Shown here: positions 54,661 to 64,000 of the stretch, in pieces
How positions within the stretch are numbered: the first letter of the stretch is position 1
How the letters are laid out: every line of letters begins with the position of its first letter
NCBI GenBank assembly: GCA_958510875.1
Contig: OY294068.1
Span: 35,010,297 to 35,074,296 of the forward strand
DNA: 64,000 nt
From: Endomychus coccineus
Lineage: Eukaryota > Arthropoda > Insecta > Coleoptera > Endomychidae
Reading direction: 5' to 3'
Translations under genes and position numbers: made by a program
Notes under the pieces: generated by a model
Seen by the model: the letters and a program-made list of their open reading frames with translations, nothing else
Databases searched by the model: none
Told to the model about the DNA's origin: nothing

Positions 54661-54664
54661 CACA

Positions 54665-54935
54665 TGAAAAGATCACTTTGATATAGGTCTAACTGATCAT
54701 TGAGGATATTTTTATTAGAGTTTTTGACACCTTTATAAATTTCTATTGATTCTAATGTATTCAATTTGAAACCTCTGGTTTGGTTATGTCAAATGCTTAG
54801 GCTATCTAAATTAGGGAAATTATGACCAGTTTGTAAAAAATGATTAGCAAAGGTTGAGTCAGGTTTGTTGAGTCTAAATGAGCGAAAATGTTCTTCGTAT
54901 CTTAATTTCTTGTCGTAATTTCAAATACATGCCGG
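54665..54935 (-). pseudogene. Penelope-like element C-terminal fragment
   Basis: The minus strand gives YEEHFRSFRLNKPDSTFANH and LQTGHNFPNLDSL, then, after a stop, FKLNTLESIEIYKGVKNSN, the conserved end of the PLE GIY-YIG domain (EH..., HxxxTGH, LExxEI). Stops make it a relic. It is of a different subfamily from the fragments at 50,105 and 38,985. Confidence 0.65.
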
Positions 54936-55025
54936 CTGAGACATGCCTTAGACCTGCAGGACTGTGTCTTGCACAATGGACCCAATCAAGCGGGCTAAGT
55001 GCTCTGGACTTGTCCCCGCTCCCGT

Positions 55026-55050
55026 TTTGATTGATTGATTGATTGATTGA
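55026..55050. repeat. (TTGA)n microsatellite
   Basis: Six units of TTGA follow a GC-richer 100-bp stretch of unknown class. Confidence 0.85.
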
Positions 55051-55530
55051 GTACGTAAATCCTCATTTGATTCCATCTGCATCCTTACTATATGAATATA
55101 ACTGTTGCTCATTTAGAATACAGAAGTCGGAACATCATTTGAGTAAATTTACTGATTTGTCCCGTACTAATTTTGTAGTATGACAAACATAAATTATCCA
55201 GAAATCCATCTATTTGAAAATTTCAGCTTGGACCTCGTATTTTCAAATCTACAGCTGGATTTTTCCATGTCGTATATTCACCTTCGTTACTGCTTACAGA
55301 TGGCGGACGAGTGTACCTTCCTACTATAATGCTCTAATTATACCTAGTAGAATTGGAATATGTACCTATGTTTTCGAATCTGATTATCCTATGAGCAGAT
55401 TTATTTTACAGAAAGTTTAAATCACAATATGAAGATACCAATGAAGCACGAAGTAATAATATGTAGAATTTATGCTTTCCAGTAATTTAGTATTTTACAT
55501 AATGATCATCCTCCCCCATAAACATATATC
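55051..55530. other. Intergenic, nothing recognised
   Basis: The open plus-strand frame at 55,214-55,420 has no family features. Confidence 0.35.
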
Positions 55531-55640
55531 ACCGGAGCTGTGGGGCAAGGGTTGTCCCTTTGAATGTACCGTCACGTGTGGTCCTTATCGTGGCTTGGGG
55601 CGGTCGTTTCGCCATGAGCGGCACGTTAAACAAGAACGTG
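55531..55640 (+). other. GC-rich open block, possible exon, unknown
   Basis: Open on the plus strand with ELWGKGCPFECTVTCG and PYRGLGRSFRHERHVKQ. The W...C..TCG spacing loosely resembles the start of a thrombospondin type 1 repeat. No splice signals or neighbours support it, so I do not call it a gene. Confidence 0.2.
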
Positions 55641-58600
55641 TACTTTATATAAATTAACTCCTTTTTAATAAAAACAGTTCGTCTCACAGTCGAATAAATC
55701 CTAGTGATGTTCATGATTTTAAGAGAAGTCAACTATACAGACTAGAAAAACATTATTGGTACTGATAGCTTATCTGAAAAACATTAGATATTATTTTTGA
55801 GAAATAAAACACAAATTTGGCAATGCTGTAAATCAACAAATATCGCATATGAATAAATTACAAAATAAATTAATCATCAAACAGAAAAATAGAAAAATAT
55901 ACCTTTTACAATGCAAAAATCAAAATTTATCAAATTTAACACTCGGCCGCTAAGAATGTATTCGATATATTTTGACTTTCTTAGCAGCTAATATAATCAC
56001 GTACAATGTACGTACATGACAGACTGATCCATAAATCCATAGATCATTATCTCAGTGTAGACTGTTTATGACAGACAACACAAAACCTATAGACCTTTTA
56101 GTACACAGCTTGCTATACGTAGAATAGGGAAGTCGCAGTCCATATACTATAAGATCTATGACAGCTAACGGTCACAAGACAGACAGCTGATACATTGACA
56201 GTCACATAATGTCCGTAACAGACCATTCCATAACATAGATATCCAAGTCAATTCAAATAGGTTTTCACATGACAGAGTATAATTTCCCGTCGTCCACGCC
56301 TTTCGAAATAACTTTATTAAGTATTGAAACTTTTGTATTATCTGTTTCTGCGAGCATAGATCGCGAACAATAGCTAGTAAATAGATATGATACAAATATT
56401 GTAAACATCTCATTTTCGAACTAAGTATTTATTATCAAGAATTTTAGAAGCTAACCTCTTAGTCCCTATCAATTTTACTCAATATTTGTGAATTTCTATG
56501 CTCGGTTAATTTATAAATATGATACTATAAACTTCGATGCGATATTGAGTTCCCTCCCCTCATCATCCAATCAGCTGCATTTCACACACAACTAATTCAT
56601 CAATTAATCTCCTTTATTGACAATATGTTATTAAATATCTGTTTTGTAAGTAAGCAGATAACCGGCACATTTTATTTTTTAAATATATTTTTTTTATTAA
56701 AAAAAGAATTAAGAAGTAAATTGGAATTAAAAAAACTTTAGTCAGAAGAAAATTTTTATTTATTTATTAAATATAATTAAGTTTCATATTTTTTTATTAT
56801 CAAATATAAATTATTTATTAATATCATTTAAATAGTTTAATTAATCAGTTAATTAATATCATTAATGGAAATTTATGTTTAGTTTTTATCTAATTAACAT
56901 AAAGTTTTCTTAAAGTGACAAATTATCTTTTTCCGCCTTTTTAGATGAAATTTCAAAAGTACTTTTTAGTAAAAATATTCAATTTTGAAACTAATTATGA
57001 ATAATTTCACAGAAAAAAATAAATAATATTCAACTTTTCAATTTTTTGATAAAAATGAGGCTTCTCTTGTATGTACTAGTATAATTTAAATTTTAATGTG
57101 AATAAAACATTTTTATTCATTTATTAGTAAACGAAATTTTATTTATGTAAAAATTGTTCATCTTTATCGTTTTTTAGAACAAATTAAAAAAGTTTTCATA
57201 ATTTTTCACGAGCCAAGACAGCAGTTGCTTGTTATTACAGTACTGTAATAATTTGAATTATTAAACAAATACCTAATAATGATCCAAAATTTCATAAAGT
57301 TGAAATATTTGATGGAGTTGGTAAATCAATTAATGAGTTATTGATAATTTTTAATAAAGATGAAGTTTTTCGTAAAGGTATTTTCATTGGAATTTTTGTC
57401 GTTATTCCTTCATTCATTCATTTGTGACTGTGATCTCCACAATGGTCTGTGAGTGATTGCCATCAGATAGCAGTTTTATTATAAACTTAAATAAAAATTG
57501 AGGAAAGTTTCAACAAAGTAGCTCCCTCTCAAAGTCAATGCGGTGGAAAATTGATGTGAAAACTTTCAGAAGGTCATCGAAAAGCTTACGACTGATAAAT
57601 TCAGTAAATCACTCTGAGAATATCCCATATATCAATATGTTTCGATAAAATCGAATGAATATAAGAAGCTATTGTAATGACGGATTGTTAAATTGTAAAT
57701 ATTCAAACTTTGAATTGTACCCTTGAATTAAAACGTAATCTTGTAAATAGTTGCTCTTGAAATTGTTTATGTAAATTATAAATATTTGCACTTATGAAAT
57801 ACTCTTAGAAATCTAAAATGTAGATAAGATTGTAAAAAGCCCGGCTTGGCCTTGTGGGTATAAATTGTAAAATTACATATAAATATTTGCTCTTTGATTA
57901 TAAAGATGCAGAATTGTTTTTATAGAGGTGTTAAAGCTACTAAACAAATGTTTATAAATGATACATAATTATTCCCTTCCTTTTATTTCCAAGCATTCAA
58001 TGATTGTTAACGTGCTGACGAACTAAACCTCAATTTTATTTTTTAATGGAATACCCCAAAATAATCGACAATTCAATTAAATTCCTAATTTACCGTCATT
58101 CCAGGCACCCTATTAAATATGGGCAAACTTATCCTCAACGTCCATTGGACAACATTATTTAAAGAAAGGGTAAATAATTTTGAAATTGGACAAGTGACGT
58201 TTTGAAATATTGCGTTTGTGGCATTTCCCCGGCAACCGGTAGGAACGCTTTTTTGAAACTAATGCCATTGTTTATTTGGAGTACATTTTGATATTATAAT
58301 ATTATCTGAAAAGTTATATTCCTACAAATAGAATTTGTAAATTACCTATTTCTAAATATTGATAAAAAAGTTGTAAGAACTTTTCGATAACAATTCATCC
58401 TATCGGTATCAAAGTTACACATTTAACAACTAAAAGTCGATCAATCACAAAAATAGCCTCTGTAGAAGTTTTAATCGCTGTTATTAAGTATTATACATGA
58501 TCTGGTAGAACGGAAATGCTGCCCTTAATTTGTTAAATGGTAGTTGACATCAGACATTTTCTTATTACGAGTGATACATGCAGAAACTTGACTAATATTG

Positions 58601-58940
58601 TAAAATAGAGACGATACTCTATGCTTATGATAGAAATAATCAAATATTCCATATTTTGTAAAAGCAACATTGTTCTATGTTACCTAGTCAGAGCAATAGT
58701 AGAGCATCCACGCGAAGCGATTAGGCAAGGGCGATACTCCTCACCATTAAAAAGATATGTAAAGAACGAACAACAAACTTTCAAATAACCTTCTGATCTA
58801 GTATTACCAAAAATATATAAAAATTAAAAAACTACTGCAATGACCTTGCCACTACCAAGTATAATATTAAGTGTATGGGTGGGAGATACCACAGTTGCTT
58901 AATAGTCGCTCATGAGCATTCCACGCAATAATCAATACGA
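55641..58940. other. Long AT-rich stretch, almost featureless
   Basis: 56,600-57,200 is extremely AT-rich. About 57,270-57,400 (+) is open (NDPKFHKVEIFDGVGKSINE and onward, then a GTATTT donor-like site) and may be a decayed or genuine small exon. No family is recognised. Confidence 0.35.
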
Positions 58941-58941
58941 G

Positions 58942-59658
58942 TGTCCCAAAAGTCTGGAAACGGTTGAATATCTCGTATACAAATCAACGGATCGCAAAGA
59001 CAAAAAACACACCTCTTTTTATTTTTAAAGATCAATTTAATGATGCTACTGAAAAACCACCCCCACCCATGTAGGGGATGATGAGAGGGGTTGTTTTAAA
59101 ATTTTAAATAGAAACACCTACTTTTTATTGCATTGTTGCATTCTTCATGAAAAACCCTGTTAGGATGTGCAATCAACCCTTTTTTCAACCCTACTTAAAG
59201 GGTGAAAAAAAAGGGCAGTTTTGCTTTTTTTGCGAAAAAAATTTGTTTCCAATAATTACCAAAACTACCCTTTTTTTCACCCCCTACGTGGGATTGAAAA
59301 AGGGGTTGATTGCACATCAAAACATGGTTTTCTTTATGGAAAATGACCAGCGTATGAAAAGTTTTTTTTTACAAAATTACTAAAACTACCCTTTTTGCAC
59401 TCCCTTATTGGGCTTGAGAAAAGGGTTGATTACACATGAAAACACATTTTTCATGAAGAATGCAACAATGAAATAAAAAGTAGGTGTTTCCATTTAAAAT
59501 TTTAAAACCACCCCTCTCATCACCCTCTACGGGGGTGGGGGTGGTTTTTTAGTAGCATCATTAAATAGATCTTTAAAAATAAAAAGAGGTGTGTTTTTGT
59601 CTTTGCGATCCGATGTTTTGTTTACGAGATATTCAACCGTTTCCAGACTTTTGGGACA
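58942..59658. mobile_element. Foldback element with about 230-bp inverted arms
   Basis: TGTCCCAAAAGTCTGGAAAC at 58,942 is mirrored at the right end (59,658). The arms continue inward through AAAAACACACCTCTTTTT and CCACCCC...GGGGTGG blocks to about 59,170 and 59,430. The centre has repeats of AAACTACCCTTTTT. No transposase is present. The 78-codon frame inside is an artefact. Confidence 0.8.
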
Positions 59659-60498
59659 AGTATAAGTTGTACCTACTTCAAAATTGTACCTTGTTTGATA
59701 ATTAAAGTTAGTTAAAATTACTTTCGATTACCTGTTTATCATAATAGAATTCAACTTTACAAACGTGGTTAGGTCATTTTACGATGATATTTAATATTTT
59801 AAATATAAACAAAATATTGACAGTGGAAGCCGCTACTTTGTAATAATTAATCATCTTGATCAAGACAAACAGTAATTTTTCTTCAATGTCAAACAATAAG
59901 AGCGTATCGTCCGAGAATTTAAAGATGATGAATCAAATAAAAAACTATTGCTTTGAAGAATATGCAATGAACATATGTATAATGAACAATAGATTGTATG
60001 TTTTGGAAATAAACTGAAAATTGCAAACAAAAATTTAATGAATTCAATTCTACACGAAGTGTATCTTATTTGTTGACACTTCCCTGGCTAATACCTTGAC
60101 ATATATTGGATATTGGATAACAAAGAATACATTCATGAAGGTAGAAAAAGATATTACATAAACTTGCAATACCCAAAACAGAAAAAATATGAACAAAGCT
60201 AAATATACTTAGTTGACACATATTCTGAACTGGTGGGTCTCTCTAGAAACCCTTGTTTTCATACTTTGTAATCAAACTTGTCGATCATTAAATTATTCTT
60301 CGAAGAGAGTAAACTTTACAAGTATCCTTCTTTTCATGGCATTAGATTGAATATTCAATACATATCATACCAACATAAATAATATTATGTAAAATCTAAG
60401 TAAATTAAACTAATTATTCATAAAATATAAAGATGGATTGTACCTAATGAAATTGAACGTATTTATATAGGAATATCTTCAAGATCACGGATTCTCAC
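59659..60498. other. Intergenic, possibly intron of the lipase-like gene
   Basis: AT-rich with no recognised feature; I did not find a following lipase exon on the minus strand. Confidence 0.35.
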
Positions 60499-60632
60499 CT
60501 GTTTTGAGTATAGTAGCAGGTGTTCCTTGAGAAGATTCAAAAAAAGCATGGAAGAATAGAACGGTCGGTTCAGAAAAGTTGAAATGAGACTCATCGTTTA
60601 TCGCCAAATTTTGCTGATACAGCGGATTATGT
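60499..60632 (-). CDS. Exon of a lipase-like host gene
   Basis: On the minus strand a 134-bp block is flanked by an acceptor (TTGTTCCAG) and a donor (CAG then GTGAGA), open in one frame. It reads HNPLYQQNLAINDESHFNFS and EPTVLFFHAFFESSQGTPA. The pattern NP..YQ.L followed by FN...PT(V)LFFHAF resembles the segment of insect pancreatic-type neutral lipases just before the oxyanion-hole HGF motif. The second residue there is Ala instead of Gly. The other exons, including the GxSxG nucleophile, are not found in the window. The phase (one base in, one base out) fits an internal exon. Confidence 0.4.
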
Positions 60633-61784
60633 CTGGAACAAATTATACATTATAAAATTGGATGTAATCTTGATTATTAGATAATCAGACTATTGTAGTT
60701 GCAAATATTTTTAATTTCATACATACGAGTTTTTGCCTAATTTCATTTAATCAAATGAATAATTGCTGGATCCAAGCTTCGAATTAAATATTTTCTATTT
60801 GAGATCTGTGAGTATTATTTTTATCAATCATATCAATTTATAAATGACAATGAATTTTAAAGTTCCCTCCGTTTAATGTTACTGAATTTATTTAATAAAC
60901 GTTGATTGTAATTTCGAGCTTAAGTTCATTTTCAAATCTTACAACCAACGTTTATTAAAATCATGTATCCAGTGATAATTAATGGAGTGAAACTTGGCTT
61001 TATTGTTATAATGGAATATCACAAAGTAACGGACAACTCAGTTCAAAGTTCGTAAATGGATGAAGTAAAAATTTGAATATTGCCTGTTCTTGATAGGTCA
61101 AAATGTTGTCAGAATGAAATATGCCGAAGTAAATAATTCGAATAATTCAATTGAATAATTGTTGATAATTATCTAAAGTTCGGTAACGGGTTACTATAAC
61201 ACATTATTGTTGAAACACAGATCAATTTAGAAATAAACTTTGCAGTTCGTACATATTTAAATTTGTTTCATTTGACTATACTAAATATTTTTGAAAATGA
61301 ATTAATACTGAACCACGGTCGTATACACGACCGTGTACTGAACCTACATGCCGAATTCATAGAGATAACGAAATATGAGGTATGTATATTATCTTTATTA
61401 GTCTTCTTCACTTGACCAAGTTTGTTCAACTTGTATTCATTATATTTACTAATATATCGATGATTAGTTAAGTTAAAAATGCTAAGAACGAAGCCTGAAT
61501 AAACAACTCCCAAAAGCTGATGCTAACAGGGGTAGATTGTAATTCATATGAGCTTAAACAAACGAAAGGAAGTACCCCGAGCCTTATTACGAATTTACCC
61601 TTTGTGATCAACAATTCAAAGGAATGGCAGAAAGTTTTAAATTGTGTATAATCTTTCACTTATAAACATATATCCAAGATACTCGAGCTTCCTCTTATCA
61701 TCGTGAAAATCAGTTCTTTAGTTGCTGAATTCTTCTCATGACATCTTATTCGTTATGTGGTTAACAGAAGATATCCGCCACATT
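60633..61784. other. Intergenic or intronic; two hairpins
   Basis: TTAATAAACGTTG...CAACGTTTATTAA pair at about 60,892-60,960, and CACGGTCGT ATAC ACGACCGTG is a perfect hairpin at 61,314-61,335. No gene is recognised. Confidence 0.4.
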
Positions 61785-62165
61785 GGGCGATAAAATCATA
61801 TTTCAAATGCTTCTACTTTCTTTATGTTACTCTTCTTCAAAGGCTTGCTTCCACGCCATATAGCATGTTCGAAAGGACATAACATCGCACCATACAAAGT
61901 CTCAGATTCAGATTCAGTTGTCTGCTTGTAAAAAGATTTTCCATCTTCAGAAACATGCCCTCGCAATTCCAAAGCTCCTAATGATATACATACTTGGTTT
62001 GGTTGTTGTTATCTTCTAATTGTGTTCTCAAATAATGATATCTTCTCACTAGTTCTATTGGAGTGTTCCACAATGTCAAGTATGTATTATCATCACTATG
62101 GGTTTTGCTGATGTGCATATATTTGGTTCTTCACGTATCTTACTATATCCAATATATAGTGCAAG
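61785..62165 (-). pseudogene. RTE/CR1-type LINE, reverse transcriptase C-terminal part
   Basis: On the minus strand TKYMHISKTHSDDNTYL, IELVRRYHYLRTQLED, and, in another frame, RLCMVRCYVLSNMLYGVEAS and KVEAFE follow the order of a LINE RT thumb and connection region. This is the downstream continuation of the palm fragment at 63,308-63,610; the two are split by inserted repeats. Frame changes and stops are present. Confidence 0.65.
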
Positions 62166-62234
62166 GGAACTATTATAATTGACCCAAAAAAATTCCGGAT
62201 TTTCTCGGATATATCCGTTTTGAGCATTACTGAA

Positions 62235-63240
62235 TCGATCAAAGCAAATGGAATTATGGTATTTTATTTAACCACAAGGACATGTATAATTGTATCACAC
62301 GTATATATTTAAGCTGCAGAATTATCCGAAATTCTCATTTTAATATCCACGTGACGTCACAGTCTATTCTGTGCAAGAAGTCCTAGACTTCTTGATTCTG
62401 TGAAACATTTCAATAGTTCATGTGGCAGCAAGTATCACTATAAAAGAAGGTTATAATCATACACCTATTATCCTAAGGAGACAGAATTGCTTACGTTTAA
62501 ACACGATCAAGCATTGCCAAAATTTCGGGCCACTTAGACCGCTGTATATTTCATATGGCCGTATGGAATGTGCTGTTGCCGGATTAGTTGTTCTGTGTGC
62601 CGATTTATAATTATTATAAAAACGTCTATAGCATTATTTATTGGTTATATTAGAAGCAATACTGTTGAAATGTCGTTTTCTCTGAAAATAGTCCATAATT
62701 TATGATAACCTGGAATATACAATCGAATTATAGAATATTAAAATTTTTAAATATAGAACTATTCCATTCCATTGCATCATTTGTTCAGAAAGCGACAACA
62801 CCGCGCACCTTTTATGAATGGGGACTTTGTTCTGTACTACGCAATTTGACAGTTTCCTTATTTCTCGTAGCTATTTCGAAGCGGTGTTGCCTTACAAGTG
62901 GTACCAAGTTTTCAATTATAGTTACAGCGATGCCAATTAGGAGTGATTATGACTGGTTTTCTTTGTCATACTACATGTGATCATTGCGACAAGTCAAATG
63001 GAGTTTTATGAATGAGATGTTTCGCCTCCTTAGGTTAATAGGTCTATGGTTATAATAGTGTGAATTGCGAAAGACAAACTGACAGAAGGTGTGAGTATGA
63101 ACCATAGAATTGTGAAATACATTATAACGACCATTTGGATAAAATTTCAATGCAACATAGAGTATAATCTAAGGTCTTTCATTAGCGGTTTCTAAATCAT
63201 TTCCTATATATTTTCTGTTCCTACAATCATTTAGATTTAA
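62235..63240. repeat. Dispersed repeat X, copy 2, interrupted by a MITE
   Basis: 62,235-62,457 and 63,049-63,240 together match 13,165-13,570. The repeat sits between the two halves of the RTE-like LINE, so it inserted into that LINE and was then hit by the 591-bp MITE. Confidence 0.65.
62458..63048. mobile_element. 591-bp MITE, P/hAT-like, with perfect 8-bp target duplication
   Basis: Left terminus CATACACCTATTATCCTAAG and the complement of the right terminus CATAGACCTATTAACCTAAG match at 18 of the first 20 positions. GTTATAAT flanks both sides (62,450-62,457 and 63,049-63,056), and repeat X copy 1 at about 13,393 shows the unoccupied context. No transposase is encoded; frames inside are short. 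Confidence 0.85.
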
Positions 63241-63307
63241 GTGATTTAACCCGCAGAAGTGTCCGAAAGCTATCTAGCTAACAAATGTGAGGGTGATCAG
63301 TTGAAAG

Positions 63308-63610
63308 ATTGAGTTTCAAATCCATTGCTATTTATATTTTCCATAACTTTCTGAAGACTTTCAAAGCTTCTACCTATGGTAGCTGTGTCATCTGCATAGC
63401 GTATATTGTTGATTTTTTGTCGATGTATAATAAGACCACAGAATTTTTTTCAATAGCTTCTTTGAAAATTCTCGTTGAATACAATAAAACAAAACCGGAG
63501 ATAAAATGTTGCCCTGTCGAACACCTCGTTGAATTTCAATTCATTCTAGATTGCAGCCGTCGATATTTACTACAGATTTTTGGTTCCATTACGTATTATT
63601 TATTATCTGG
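63308..63610 (-). pseudogene. RTE/CR1-type LINE, reverse transcriptase palm
   Basis: The minus strand reads FQRGVRQGNILSPVLF (about 63,535-63,490) and, after a frame change, INNIRYADDTATIGRSFESL, with the catalytic YADD at 63,398-63,387. This is the reverse transcriptase active site of an RTE- or CR1-type LINE. Upstream sequence is lost or outside the recognisable region. The continuation lies at 62,165-61,785 beyond the nested insertions. Confidence 0.75.
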
Positions 63611-64000
63611 TTGTTATTTAAGACAAGTCTTTTTTGTTCTAGTAGAAGAAAATTTAAAATGGTTTCATAAAGATGGACAATATGCAAGCATGTAGAATCA
63701 TAATAAAGCTTGAAAAATTTAAATATCTTTTCCGCTCAGCTTGGACCTATGCTCGAATTAGTGGATAGCAGAATAATATAAATGAAATTGAACCCCGTCA
63801 AACGTAAATCCAAAAAGTAAAAATCCATGTCTTGACATAAGCAAAAATTTCCATGGTTTGATTTATGTATTATATAGTGGAAAATATTAACACAAAATGT
63901 TGTATCTCTATTAAGTATGGATTCAATAATTCATTTAAATATTGAAAGCAGAGGTTCAATAACTTGCCCCTGAGGACAGTCCTCCATTCGCCATCTACCT
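63611..64000. other. Right edge, nothing firmly recognised
   Basis: AT-rich; it may be the decayed upstream part of the LINE, but no RT motif is legible here. Confidence 0.35.

Noticed and set aside
59147..59383. 78-codon Phe/Lys-rich frame
   Set aside because: It lies in the low-complexity centre of a foldback element.

Overview
The window looks like nuclear DNA of an arthropod, most probably an insect. It is AT-rich and gene-poor, with no bacterial gene organisation. Nearly everything recognisable is a mobile element of a class common in insects: mariner and other Tc1/mariner transposons, Penelope-like elements (PLEs), an R4/R2-like LINE, RNase H- and RTE-type LINE fragments, a Crypton tyrosine recombinase, tRNA-derived SINE-like repeats, P/hAT-like MITEs, long-inverted-repeat (foldback) elements, and satellites with higher-order structure. 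Only a few short stretches look like host sequence: a lipase-like exon at 60,499-60,632 (minus), a CpG-rich promoter-like block with an RFX-type X-box near 19,275, and weak exon candidates near 4,750 and 5,647.

Layout. 1-2.6 kb: a 5'-truncated RLE-type LINE (minus) inserted in a (TA)n tract. 3.4-4 kb: SINE-like repeat and hairpin. 5.8-6.8 kb: foldback element. 7.7-8.8 kb: mariner (minus). 9.5-10.9 kb: foldback MITE. 11.9-13.6 kb: P-like MITE, RT/RNase H fragment and a dispersed repeat. 15.3-17.1 kb: SINE-like repeats and a PLE tail with a hammerhead-ribozyme-like motif. 17.5-18.1 kb: 159-bp tandem repeat. 20.3-21.9 kb: Crypton. 24.1-25.5 kb: decayed Tc1/mariner. 25.7-27 kb: two tandem-repeat arrays. 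27-34 kb: a giant palindrome. 37-40 kb: PLE pieces. 41-45 kb: mariner and a long-TIR Tc1/mariner element. 45.7-46.5 kb: short PLE with inverted ends. 47.7-50.1 kb: 171-bp satellite. 50-55 kb: PLE pieces and a foldback copy. 55-60.5 kb: AT-rich, almost featureless apart from another foldback. 60.5-64 kb: lipase-like exon and an RTE-type LINE split by a nested pair of insertions.

The most notable feature is the palindrome at about 27,031-33,940. Two 3.1-3.7 kb arms surround a 37-nt spacer. Each arm carries the same compact, overlapping, virus-like cassette: an FtsK/HerA (A32-like) packaging ATPase, a roughly 350-residue protein of unknown function, and a 217-residue coiled-coil, possibly fibre-like protein. 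The cassettes converge on the centre. Outside the genes are arrays of ACACGTGT and TGACGTCA palindromes. The arms are identical for about 850 bp on each side of the centre and diverge outward. This suggests an integrated tail-to-tail dimer (or hairpin-end replication product) of a Polinton/adintovirus-like linear DNA element rather than a simple transposon. No polymerase, integrase or recognisable capsid gene is present.

A second thread is a set of hammerhead-ribozyme-like cores (CTGANGA, stem II, GAAA) dispersed across the window, several of them tied to PLE sequence. Most coding regions in mobile elements are broken. The exceptions are the R4-like ORF fragment and the cassette of the left palindrome arm, which are open throughout.
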